The position numbers were made by a program, and so were the translations under genes. Positions 23,419 to 30,405 of a DNA stretch of 32,000 nucleotides are shown one piece after another. The first letter of the stretch is position 1. Each line of letters starts with the position of its first letter. Source of the DNA: JAWLCQ01 sp041687095 (GTDB lineage: Bacteria > Planctomycetota > Phycisphaerae > SM23-33); assembly GCA_041687095.1 (NCBI GenBank), contig JAWLCQ010000041.1:1-32000 (forward strand), given 5' to 3'. The notes beneath the pieces were generated by a model. The model did no database searches and was not told the origin of the DNA. It was given only the letters and a program-made list of their open reading frames with translations.

Positions 23419-24288
23419 ATGCAGGAGCGTACGACCCAGCTATGCAAGATCGTCGGCGTTGTGCTGGCGGCAATCATCGGAGGCGGACTGCTGCTTCGCT
23501 CCTGCGGAAGTAAGGGGAAGACCGCAGCTGATGCCAAGGGGCTTGACCGCGACCAGCTTCAGCTTGCGGCGGTGGTGCTGCAAGGCTGGTGGAAAGAAGA
23601 CGATGGATGGCTGGGACAGGATGAAGCTGATTGGATCGGTTCAGCCGGCGTCTACGAGATTAGGAAAGACAGACTGTTGCTGTTCACCAATTCTCATTGC
23701 CTTAATCTGCACTCACTGGCGCACAGCGACACCGATGGATATCCGGAGGTTACCGATTTCGGCATCTGGCTCGTGTTTCCCAGCGGTAGGAAGGCCAGAG
23801 TCCTGCGATTTGCTGAGGTTCGCGAGCAAATGGACCTCGCGTTGCTGGAGGTCGATTCGTCGGGATTGACTGAGGGGCGGGACTTTGTTCTTCTCCCCTA
23901 TCGAGGCAAACCGGAGCTCAAAGCGGGGGATCAGGTGTGCGCTGCAGGGACTCCGCTTGGTCTTCACGGCACACTGACATTCGGCAGAATCAGCGCGATT
24001 CGCTCAAGAGGCATGTCTGGGGAAAGGTGTCGCACTATTCAGACCGATGCAGCCATCAACTCGGGCAATAGTGGTGGTCCTCTGATGCGCGAGATCGATG
24101 GCAAGTGGTACTGGGTCGGCGTCAATACCTGGAAGGTGTCGGAGGCTGGCGTGGAAGGCCTCGGCTTCACAATCTGCGCATCCGAGGTGCTACAAGTTCT
24201 GCCCCGATTTCAATGGTTCAACTGCGACAAATATGGAGCCGCAAAGGCCTGTAGCGAAGTCTATGGCAAAGGCGCTTACGTTCCTTGA
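23419..24288 (+). CDS. Membrane-anchored trypsin-like serine protease
   Basis: The 289-residue product begins at ATG 23419, with AAAGGA seven bases before. An uncleaved signal or anchor helix lies at residues 11-27. The rest should face the periplasm or outside and has the chymotrypsin/HtrA-type triad: His93 in TNSHCL, Asp139 in QMDLALLEVD and Ser218 in NSGNSGGPL. No PDZ domain follows, so it is a bare protease domain rather than a full DegP. Several cysteines (for example 94, 174, 204, 253, 269 and 278) could form disulphides. Codon use is clearly less GC-biased than neighbouring genes, and the gene is bracketed by inverted copies of a repeat, consistent with acquisition by transfer. Substrates are unknown. 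Confidence 0.88.
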   Translation: MQERTTQLCKIVGVVLAAIIGGGLLLRSCGSKGKTAADAKGLDRDQLQLAAVVLQGWWKEDDGWLGQDEADWIGSAGVYEIRKDRLLLFTNSHCLNLHSLAHSDTDGYPEVTDFGIWLVFPSGRKARVLRFAEVREQMDLALLEVDSSGLTEGRDFVLLPYRGKPELKAGDQVCAAGTPLGLHGTLTFGRISAIRSRGMSGERCRTIQTDAAINSGNSGGPLMREIDGKWYWVGVNTWKVSEAGVEGLGFTICASEVLQVLPRFQWFNCDKYGAAKACSEVYGKGAYVP

Positions 24289-24306
24289 GAGATATCCGGG
24301 GAGAAC

Positions 24307-24335
24307 ATAAAGAGGGAACATAAAGAGGGACGGTT
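24307..24335. repeat. Repeat beyond the protease gene, inverted partner of 23330-23344
   Basis: ATAAAGAGGGA occurs twice in a row (24307 and 24320). The second copy extends to ATAAAGAGGGACGGTT. This is the reverse complement of AACCGTCCCTCTTAT at 23330-23344 apart from one extra A. The protease gene thus sits between inverted copies about 1 kb apart. Confidence 0.6.
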
Positions 24336-24355
24336 CCTACTTTCGAGCATCCCTC

Positions 24356-24384
24356 TTGCCGCGTCCCGGAGGCGGGCGTAGAAT
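24356..24384 (+). promoter_or_regulatory. Promoter of the nucleoside-hydrolase-like gene
   Basis: TTGCCG (24356-24361) and TAGAAT (24379-24384) are separated by 17 bases. Transcription would start near 24,391, giving a leader of about 135 bases that contains the 12-base tandem repeat at 24419-24466. This supports ATG 24527 rather than the ATG at 24356 as the start. Confidence 0.5.
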
Positions 24385-24418
24385 GCGGTCTTGCGGCGAG
24401 GCGCACGAACTGCCGCTG

Positions 24419-24466
24419 CCGCATGACCAGCCGCATGACCAGCCGCATGACCAGCCGCATGAGCCG
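24419..24466 (+). repeat. 12-base tandem repeat in a leader region
   Basis: CCGCATGACCAG occurs three times in succession, then once more as CCGCATGAGCCG. It lies in the untranslated leader of the next gene. If read in the gene's frame it would give repeated HDQP, but the start chosen for that gene is downstream. Confidence 0.85.
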
Positions 24467-24526
24467 CCTTCGCCAGGGCTTGGGCCTGGCAGGCGGGACG
24501 CAGCGGGGGAGGAGCCGGCCAGACCT

Positions 24527-25462
24527 ATGAGAGCGATCATCCTCGACACCGACATCGACACGGACTGCGACGACGCGGGCGCGTTGGCCGTTCTGCACAA
24601 CCTCGCCGCCGCCGGAGAGGTCCGTCTCCTGGGCGTGATCTGCAGCATCCCCCTGCCGGCCTGCGCCGCCTGCGTACACGCCATCAACCGCTCCTACGGG
24701 CGAGGGGACATCCCCGTCGGGCTGGTGTCCGCCGCGGCGTGGGCGGATCGGGACGCCTGGGGCCGCTACCTCGAGCACCGGCAAGCCCAGGCGCGGGCTG
24801 GGCGACTGTACAACGAGTCCGTCGCGCTGGACCCCCCGGGGGAGGCCCGCGACGCGGTGGATCTCTACCGCCGCCTGCTGGCACAGCAGGCCGATGGCAG
24901 CGTCACCCTCTGCGCCATCGGAACGCTGTCCGCCCTCGCCGCACTCCTGGCCTCCAAGCCCGATGCCGCCTCGCCCCTGAGCGGCCGCGAACTGGTCGCG
25001 CGGAAGGTCCGCCAACTGGTCTCCATGGCCAACGCGCCCGCCCCGGAGGGGATCGAGTCGTTCAACTGGCGAATGGACTGGACGGCCGCCCGCGAGGTCA
25101 TCGCCGACTGGCCGACGCCCCTGGTCGTCCAGTGGGCCGGCCGCGACGTCCTGACCGGGAGCCGCCTCATGGCCGCCATGCCCGAGGAGCACCCCGTGCG
25201 GCGGGCCTACTGGGCGTGGCTGGGCGACCCGGGCGCGAACCGCCCGAGCTGGGACCAACTCACCGCCCTCTACGCCGCCCGCGGGCCGGGAGACCTCTTC
25301 ACCGAGAGCGAGCCCCTGGCCCTGGACCTGTCGCCCGAGCCCGGCCGCTACCGCTGGCGGTCCCACACCGGCGGCCCCCAGCGCCGCCGCCTCGATCCCC
25401 GCCAGCCCCCCGCCGCCCTGGCCGACCACGTCGAACGGTTGATGATCGGGCAAGGCCTATAG
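24527..25462 (+). CDS. Inosine-uridine nucleoside hydrolase family protein
   Basis: The 311-residue cytoplasmic protein begins at ATG 24527, with a purine-rich GGGGGAGGAG stretch about 13 bases upstream. The N-terminal motif DTDIDTDCDDAGALAVL (residues 7-23) matches the calcium-binding aspartate cluster of nucleoside hydrolases. GVICS and TLCAIGTLSALAALL fit later strands and helices of the fold. The region near residues 175-205 (GIESFNWRMDWTAAREVIADWPTPLVV) matches the family's second ligand segment, with FNW in place of the more usual FN(I/F). The family cleaves the N-glycosidic bond of nucleosides. The exact substrate cannot be told, and members of this variant subgroup are often uncharacterised. 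It is a lone gene between repeat regions. Confidence 0.85.
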   Translation: MRAIILDTDIDTDCDDAGALAVLHNLAAAGEVRLLGVICSIPLPACAACVHAINRSYGRGDIPVGLVSAAAWADRDAWGRYLEHRQAQARAGRLYNESVALDPPGEARDAVDLYRRLLAQQADGSVTLCAIGTLSALAALLASKPDAASPLSGRELVARKVRQLVSMANAPAPEGIESFNWRMDWTAAREVIADWPTPLVVQWAGRDVLTGSRLMAAMPEEHPVRRAYWAWLGDPGANRPSWDQLTALYAARGPGDLFTESEPLALDLSPEPGRYRWRSHTGGPQRRRLDPRQPPAALADHVERLMIGQGL

Positions 25463-26070
25463 CGGCAGGGCGTGCAGAGGGCGGAGCGACTCATCGCGGC
25501 ATGGCCTTGGCCGCTTGGTCCTGCGCCTGTCGAAGGCCGCCGCGAAGGGATCCCCGCCGTAACGCTCGCGCAGGCGGCCCCCTCCCCCCTCGCGGACGCC
25601 GTGGGTCAGGAGGCCTCGTTGTTCCAGACATCTCGGCGTGGATGTCCCGCACGATGCAGGCGGCCTCTTCGCCCCGGAGGGGCGCGGGAGAATAGCCGGG
25701 GGCGCAGCGCAGCGGAGCCCCCGGTACAAGCCGAACGAGGTAAAGCCCCGATAGGGGCGAGGGAGACGGAAGGCGGGATCTCGTGGGAACCCCTGCAGCT
25801 CCCTCGCCCCTGCCGGGGCTCTGAAGAACGGAACCGTCTTCCGGGGGTTCCGCTTCGCTCCACCCCCGGCTACTGTCCCTCGCCCCTGTCGGGGCTTTCG
25901 GACCGGCAACCGCCAGGGCGCCGAGATGTGTGGAACAACGAGGTCAGGAGACCCCCGGCGCAGGCGGGGGGGGGCAGAAGATCCGCGGCGCAGGCGCAGG
26001 CGCAGGCGCGGGGGTGGGGGCGGGGCAGGAGACCTGCGGCACGGACCCGCGCGTCCGGCGGGGCCGTGGG
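25463..26070. other. 608-base gene-free region made largely of repeats
   Basis: About 150 bases after the nucleoside-hydrolase gene carry no recognised gene. A minus-strand frame ending at 25,457 reads like a coding tail (RLRERYGGDPFAAAF) but has no identifiable beginning. The composite repeat 25614-25943 follows. The last 125 bases contain a run of GCAGGC units near 25,985-26,010. Long open frames on both strands here are explained by base composition. Confidence 0.6.
25614..25943. repeat. Composite repeat with 25-bp inverted ends
   Basis: The ends are inverted copies: 25614-25638 reads as the reverse complement of 25919-25943 with one mismatch in 25, centred on GATGTSTGGAACAACGAG. Inside lie hairpins GCCCCGGAGGGGC (25671), CCGGGGGC/GCCCCCGG (25696-25724), GCCCC-GATA-GGGGC (25745-25758), GCCCCTGCCGGGGC (25806-25819), CCGGGGGT/ACCCCCGG (25841-25869) and GCCCCTGTCGGGGC (25882-25895). 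The right end, including AGACCCCCG beyond it, matches the end of the repeat at 171-206. No coding content is credible. It could be a non-autonomous mobile element or a nested assembly of REP-type repeats. Confidence 0.8.
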
Positions 26071-27426
26071 TTACCGTCCTCCGGCGAGGCGATGGGCCTC
26101 GGCGCGGATGGCGGCGATCTTGTCGTCGTAGAGCTTGATCCGCCGCTGGGCGAAGGCGTGGAACGTCTCGCCGTCGGGGCGCGTGAGGACCTCGTGGGGC
26201 ATGATGCAGTGCTCGCACACGCTGCAGCTCCAGCGGTCCTCCAGCCACCAGTGGTGCGTCTTCTGTCCGCACGTGCCCGTGCATGGCATCTCGCGGGCCT
26301 TTCCGACGACGTCGCCCTTGATCTTCGCGGCCGTGAGCGTCTTGAGGTACATCTCCTTGTTCCGCTCGCGCTCGGGGTCGGCGGCCTTGAGCTGTTCGAG
26401 CTTGCTCACGCAGTCGTTCTCCCACTTCCGCACGGCCGCCGGTTCGCGCGAGGCGGGTTTGGGGGGCAGTTGCCGGTCGAGTTCGTCCGTGCCCCTGGGG
26501 GCGTCCTTGACCTGCTGGTCGGTGGGCGGGGCCGTCACCGCCAGGGGCGGTAAGGCGCGGGGGCCCTGCTGGGGGGCGGGGGGGATGCGGAGCTTGGCGT
26601 CGAGCTTGGCGGCGGCGTCGGCGAGGAGGTCGTTGATGTACTGCACGCGGTCGCTGGGGTCGAGGTCGGAGTACGGGCTCGAATAGCCCGGGGGCGCATC
26701 GAGCACCTCGTGGTACAGGAGCTTCTGCAGGCAGTTGCGGAGTTCGGGGGAGGGGATCTCGAACTCCGTGGTCATGTATCCCTGCATGAGCCCGATGAGC
26801 TCGTTGAGCGGCCCGTCGTTGAGCGTCCGCAGCCAGCGGTACTCCTCGGTGTAGGCGTCGTCCTCCCCGCGCTCCCCGCCCCAGGCGGGGTTGATCTTGG
26901 TGAGGATCCCGTGCTTCTGTGCGTGGAGGCACTCGTGGATGACGAGGGCGGCCTGCTCGTGGCGGCGGATCATGGTGCGGAGTTCGCCCTCGCGGCCCTT
27001 CTGGGCGGGGGGCTCGAGGTTGAAGAACGCGTCGCACAGGAAGATCACCGGGGGATCGCCGCCGTAGGTGTAGGCGCTCGCCTGGTCGTACTTGGCGGGG
27101 TCGCGCTGGAAGCGGGCGTTTTTGAGGAAGAGGTAGTACGCCTGGAGGTCCTCGGCGGTGCGGGCGAGGGAGGCGTCGGCGGGGGCCTCGCGCGCCTGCG
27201 TCCGCAGGTCCACGACACGCTGGGCGAGATGACGCATCATGTCGGTGACAACCCGCTGCTGATCGGGCGTGAGGCGCGTGCGGGCCTCCTGCTGCGCCTC
27301 GAACTCCCGGAGGAACTCCTCGACGCTGTCGACGTCTCGCGGCCCGTAGGCGGGCGTTTGCTGGGACAGGGCGGGGGCACAACACAGCAGCGCAACGAAG
27401 CCTGCCGGGAGAAGTCGACGCGTCAT
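26071..27426 (-). CDS. Secreted HExxH protein with C-terminal cysteine/histidine cluster
   Basis: The 451-residue product starts at 27,426 with AAGGAG six bases ahead (minus strand), which settles the start over the ATG seven codons upstream. A signal peptide covers residues 1-21 (LLPAGFVALLCCAPALS). Residues 156-172 hold HEQAALVIHECLHAQKH, whose HECLH (164-168) is a zincin-type HExxH metal site. A glutamate in YTEEYRW near 195 could be the third ligand. Residues about 275-330 are proline-rich. A cluster CTGTC...HHWW...CSVCEHC near 378-405 resembles a second zinc site. A secreted metallopeptidase is plausible, but I do not recognise the family. It is divergent from the membrane-protein gene, sharing a 196-base intergenic region. 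Confidence 0.8.
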   Translation of the reverse strand: MTRRLLPAGFVALLCCAPALSQQTPAYGPRDVDSVEEFLREFEAQQEARTRLTPDQQRVVTDMMRHLAQRVVDLRTQAREAPADASLARTAEDLQAYYLFLKNARFQRDPAKYDQASAYTYGGDPPVIFLCDAFFNLEPPAQKGREGELRTMIRRHEQAALVIHECLHAQKHGILTKINPAWGGERGEDDAYTEEYRWLRTLNDGPLNELIGLMQGYMTTEFEIPSPELRNCLQKLLYHEVLDAPPGYSSPYSDLDPSDRVQYINDLLADAAAKLDAKLRIPPAPQQGPRALPPLAVTAPPTDQQVKDAPRGTDELDRQLPPKPASREPAAVRKWENDCVSKLEQLKAADPERERNKEMYLKTLTAAKIKGDVVGKAREMPCTGTCGQKTHHWWLEDRWSCSVCEHCIMPHEVLTRPDGETFHAFAQRRIKLYDDKIAAIRAEAHRLAGGR

Positions 27427-27500
27427 GGTGGCTCCTTGTCTCATCACGTGCGCGAGCGCGGACGGGCCGCATGGCCGTATCGTCCGCCGCCCATACTATC

Positions 27501-27597
27501 GGCGGACAGCCGAGGCCGGCTTGCGTTAGTTTTTGTCCCGGTCCGGGGGCGCCGTTCCTCGATGGACAAGGGCTGGTGGGACGCATACGATGGGGGA
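27501..27597 (+). repeat. Promoter-bearing repeat, copy A
   Basis: This stretch shares an ordered series of blocks with 29053-29155: CGAGGCCGGCTTGCGTTA (27511-27528), GTCCCGGTCC, GTTCCTCGATGG and GGGCTGG, ending in a TACRATGG box. Divergence and small indels are confined to the spacers. Both copies lie directly upstream of a gene on the same strand. Confidence 0.75.
27563..27591 (+). promoter_or_regulatory. Promoter within repeat copy A
   Basis: TGGACA (27563-27568) is followed after 17 bases by TACGAT (27586-27591). Transcription would start near 27,598, some 25 bases before the membrane-protein gene. The equivalent position in copy B also forms a promoter with identical spacing. Confidence 0.5.
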
Positions 27598-27622
27598 AAG
27601 CGGCACGGAAAGGAGAAGCGCG

Positions 27623-28039
27623 ATGGAACGGCCTCCGCTGGTGTGTCGGAACCTGGGGTTTCTGCTGGTAGCCTTCGCCGTGTTTGTGCTGGTCCTGTCG
27701 GCGGCCGCCTCGCTCCTGCTGGATGGCGTGATGCTCGACGTGGTCGCCCTCGCCCTGCTGCTGGTGGGGGCGAGTGTGCGGGCGGGCTCTGCCACAGCCC
27801 GCAGGTGGGCGCTGGGCCTGATGGGCTACTACGTCTTCGTCGCCCTGGCCGTCTTCGTTGTCGCGGTAGCATCGCCGGCGGCCCTGGAGGTGGTCGGGCG
27901 CCCGTTGCGTCCGGGCGAGCTTGCCCTCGTCCTGCCGCCGGTGGGCCTCATGGGCCTCTGGGCCCTGGCGAACTTCCTCCTGCTCTGGGCCAACGAATCC
28001 GCCTTCGTGCCCCCGCCGCGGCAAGAACTCGACGGCTGA
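27623..28039 (+). CDS. Small four-helix membrane protein, unrecognised
   Basis: The 138-residue product starts at ATG 27623 behind AAAGGAGAA. Four hydrophobic segments are visible at about residues 11-33, 36-52, 63-84 and 100-123, so it is an inner-membrane protein with very short loops and a short soluble tail. No catalytic or binding motif stands out, and I do not recognise a family. It lies 112 bases before the epimerase gene in the same direction. A separate TACAAT box at 28051-28056 suggests the epimerase gene may also have its own promoter. Confidence 0.7.
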   Translation: MERPPLVCRNLGFLLVAFAVFVLVLSAAASLLLDGVMLDVVALALLLVGASVRAGSATARRWALGLMGYYVFVALAVFVVAVASPAALEVVGRPLRPGELALVLPPVGLMGLWALANFLLLWANESAFVPPPRQELDG

Positions 28040-28151
28040 GGTTTGGGGAGTACAATTCCCCGCCCGGAGCCGTCGTCGTCGGCCCTTGTGGACAGGGCCG
28101 TCGTGGACGGGGCCATCGGGTTCGCCGCCGCTGAAGCGGGAGGGTCGAGGC

Positions 28152-28907
28152 ATGAGTGAGACGACGCACAATCCGCATCGCATCCTGCTGACCGGGTCGG
28201 CCGGGTCCATGGGGCGGGTGATCGGGCCCGCGCTGGTGGGGCGGGGGCATTTCGTCCGCGGGTTCGATCGCGAGGCGTCCGAGGGCGTCAGCGAGAGCTG
28301 CGTGGGGGACCTGACGGACGCGGCGGCGGTGCGGGCGGCGGCGGAGGGCGTGGACACCATCGTGCACCTCGCGGCGTACCCCGATCCGGCGGATTTCGTG
28401 CAGGTCCTGGTCCCGGCGAACGTCGTGGGGCTCTACCACGTGATGGACGCGGCGGTGCGGGAGGGGGTGGGGCGGGTGGTGCTGGCCAGCACGGCCCAGG
28501 TGGTCACGGGTCTCACGGTCCGCCCGTGGCGGATCGAGGACGGGACCGCCCCGACGAATCTTTACGCCCTGACGAAGGTGTGGGCGGAGTCGATGGGGGA
28601 GATGTACGCCCGCCGCCACGGTTTGAGCGTGCTGGCGGTCCGCATCGGGTGGTTCGTCCGCAACCCGGAGGAGGCGAGGCGGCTGGTGGAGCTGAAGGGC
28701 GAGGCGCTCTACTTCAGCCCCCCGGACACCGTGCGGTTCCACGCCGCCGCCGTCGAGAGCGACCGCCCGGGCCCCGGCGAGTTCGCGGCCGTCTTCGCCA
28801 CGTCGCGCCCGCTTGGGGAGGCGATCGCGGACCCTCAGCCCGCGCGGGACGTCCTCGGGTACGAGCCCCAAGACACGTTCCCGGAGCACCTGGGGTTCGA
28901 GTACTGA
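28152..28907 (+). CDS. NAD(P)-dependent epimerase/dehydratase (extended SDR)
   Basis: The 251-residue protein starts at ATG 28152 after GGGAGGGTCGAGG. It has the dinucleotide-binding motif TGSAGSMG (residues 14-21), then DLTD and HLAAYP typical of extended short-chain dehydrogenases. A catalytic-type serine/threonine lies in VVLASTAQV, and the YALTK (Tyr-xxx-Lys) pair near residue 137. The compact length and the RIGWFVRNPEEAR segment recall the uronate dehydrogenase-like subgroup, which oxidises hexuronic acids. The substrate cannot be fixed from sequence. Possible -10 box TACAAT is at 28051-28056 with only a poor -35. An imperfect 15-base duplication (GTGGACRGGGCCRTC) lies in the leader at 28088-28117. 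Confidence 0.88.
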   Translation: MSETTHNPHRILLTGSAGSMGRVIGPALVGRGHFVRGFDREASEGVSESCVGDLTDAAAVRAAAEGVDTIVHLAAYPDPADFVQVLVPANVVGLYHVMDAAVREGVGRVVLASTAQVVTGLTVRPWRIEDGTAPTNLYALTKVWAESMGEMYARRHGLSVLAVRIGWFVRNPEEARRLVELKGEALYFSPPDTVRFHAAAVESDRPGPGEFAAVFATSRPLGEAIADPQPARDVLGYEPQDTFPEHLGFEY

Positions 28908-28920
28908 CCTTCGCAGGCGA

Positions 28921-29049
28921 GTAGGGCGTGTACATGGCGGAGCGACTTGTCCCTGCGGGAAGCGGCACCATGTGCGCGCAGGGCGAGGAATCGCTTATCC
29001 TTCCGTGGGCAGACGCCTCCGCTTCGCTACGGCGTCTGCACGCCCTACG
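28921..29049. repeat. Inverted-repeat cluster after the epimerase gene
   Basis: GTAGGGCGTGTA (28921-28932) and TGCACGCCCTAC (29038-29049) are inverted with one mismatch. Inside the right arm lies a strong hairpin, GCAGACGCC (29009-29017) / GGCGTCTGC (29031-29039). Together with repeat copy B this fills the 303-base gap before the sialidase-like gene. No gene is supported here, and it may end the epimerase transcript. Confidence 0.6.
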
Positions 29050-29052
29050 CCA

Positions 29053-29155
29053 TCTGTCGGCAGCCAGGCGAGGCCGGCTTGCGTTATTGCTAGTCCCGGT
29101 CCATAGGGGACGCGGTTCCTCGATGGGCACGGGCTGGCCGGAGGGGTACAATGGA
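29053..29155 (+). repeat. Promoter-bearing repeat, copy B
   Basis: Matches copy A at 27501-27597 block by block, including CGAGGCCGGCTTGCGTTA (29069-29086), GTCCCGGTCC (29093-29102) and GTTCCTCGATGGGCA. It sits 55 bases before the sialidase-like gene, as copy A sits 25 bases before the membrane-protein gene. Confidence 0.75.
29124..29152 (+). promoter_or_regulatory. Promoter within repeat copy B
   Basis: TGGGCA (29124-29129), 17 bases, then TACAAT (29147-29152). The predicted transcript starts near 29,159, leaving a leader of about 50 bases to ATG 29211. The boxes align exactly with those of copy A. Confidence 0.5.
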
Positions 29156-29210
29156 TTCGCGATGCCCAGCACGTTGATCGCGGGCAGCACTGGAATATGG
29201 GAGCCCAACC

Positions 29211-30281
29211 ATGCAGGCAAACGACGTCTACGAATTCGCGCGTGATGTGTCGGTGATCTTCGACCCGTGCCGCCACACCCCCGACCTGCGCTATTCTCGC
29301 GAGCCGGTGCTGCGGCGGATGGGCGACGATTCGCTCGTGTGCCTGCACTATACGGGCGGCCCGCGCGAGCCGCACAACGAGAACATCGTCGTCATCACCC
29401 GCAGCTTCGACGACGGGGCAACCTGGTCGCCGGGCGAGGTGCTCTTTCGCCACCCCTGCCGCGGGGCGTGGGCCACCGAGATCTTCATGGGCGGCCCGCG
29501 GCCGATGGCCTTCGTCGGGCTGCTCAATGCCGAGTGCCACTATCTGGAGCTGCGCACCTCCATCAGCTACTCGGACGACCATGGCCGCTCGTGGACCGAG
29601 CCGGCCGCCGTGCCGGGGCTTCCGGCGGGCTTCAGCGTCCGCCGCGGCCGGGTGCTCAGCGACGGCACGTGGCTGCTGCCGATCTACTGGCAGGAACAGT
29701 GCGCCGCATGGAACTGGCGAAGCAATGGCGCCGGCGACCACCACAGCGATCCTGCCTGGCAGTTCCGCTGCGGCGTGCTTCGCAGCACCGATCGCGGCCA
29801 GGCCTTCTCGCTTCACGGCTTCATTCGCCGCGAGGGGCACCTGTGGGAACCCGACGTGGTGGAGTTGGCTCCGGGTCGCCTGATGATGCTCATGCGGGCC
29901 GAGGGCGACAACCGTCTGTATCGCAGCGACAGCGCCGACGCGGGCCTGACGTGGTCCCCCGCGGTTCGGACCGACATACCGTCGGCGAACGCCAAACTCA
30001 CGATGTTCCAGATCGACGGGGCGACGGTGCTCTTTCACAACCCCGCCGAGACGACCGGCTGGCTCCGCCGGCGAACGCTCGAGGCCTGGATCACGCGCGA
30101 CGGGGGCAGGACCTGGCCGATTCGCAAGGTGCTGGCGAGAGTTCGGCCCGACGTGGAGGATCGCGTGATCACCTACCCGGATGGGTTCCTCGATGAGAGC
30201 AGGCGAACGCTGTACCTGGCGCTCGACGGCGTAGGCCAGCATTACCTGATGAAGGTGCCCGTGGTGGAACTGCTGGCGTGA
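29211..30281 (+). CDS. Sialidase-like beta-propeller protein with five Asp boxes
   Basis: The 356-residue product starts at ATG 29211, with GGGAG seven bases before. Five Asp-box turns (S/T-x-D-x-G-x-T/S-W) mark propeller blades at residues 65-72 (SFDDGATW), 121-128 (SDDHGRSW), 192-199 (STDRGQAF, degenerate), 241-248 (SADAGLTW) and 295-302 (TRDGGRTW). This is the pattern of the BNR/sialidase (GH33-like) superfamily. No signal peptide is present, so it appears cytoplasmic. Catalytic residues of true sialidases (the arginine triad, Tyr/Glu pair) cannot be assigned safely, so it may be a different glycosidase or a non-catalytic propeller. It converges on pgi from the left. Confidence 0.85.
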   Translation: MQANDVYEFARDVSVIFDPCRHTPDLRYSREPVLRRMGDDSLVCLHYTGGPREPHNENIVVITRSFDDGATWSPGEVLFRHPCRGAWATEIFMGGPRPMAFVGLLNAECHYLELRTSISYSDDHGRSWTEPAAVPGLPAGFSVRRGRVLSDGTWLLPIYWQEQCAAWNWRSNGAGDHHSDPAWQFRCGVLRSTDRGQAFSLHGFIRREGHLWEPDVVELAPGRLMMLMRAEGDNRLYRSDSADAGLTWSPAVRTDIPSANAKLTMFQIDGATVLFHNPAETTGWLRRRTLEAWITRDGGRTWPIRKVLARVRPDVEDRVITYPDGFLDESRRTLYLALDGVGQHYLMKVPVVELLA

Positions 30282-30300
30282 ATCGGAGGGGGCGCAAGGA

Positions 30301-30372
30301 AGTGCGGCGGCCTCGACTTCGCTCTGGCGGTTGGCGTTCCCAGCCAAAGCCAAGCGTCGATGCCGCCGCACT
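30301..30372. repeat. Inverted repeat between convergent genes
   Basis: AGTGCGGCGGC (30301-30311) and GCCGCCGCACT (30362-30372) are exact inverted copies. Next to them CTCGAC/GTCGAT extends the stem imperfectly, and GTTGGC/GCCAA motifs lie inside. It sits between the convergent sialidase-like and pgi genes, 20 and 34 bases from their stops, so it could act as a two-way terminator. It lacks T-runs and looks like another interspersed repeat family. Confidence 0.7.
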
Positions 30373-30405
30373 CCAAGGCTCCGCCTCTTGAGCGACGGGG
30401 CGGCC

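Noticed and set aside
24419..24466. CRISPR-like or protein-coding repeat (HDQP)n
   Set aside because: The units are contiguous with no spacers, and the promoter and start analysis put them in an untranslated leader.
25457..25610. Coding-like tail on the minus strand (RLRERYGGDPFAAAF...)
   Set aside because: Only a short stretch looks protein-like, there is no start or domain, and it runs directly into the composite repeat. It may be a gene remnant, but this cannot be supported.
28908..29210. Short open frames after the epimerase gene
   Set aside because: They consist of repeat sequence and lack ribosome sites or recognisable motifs.
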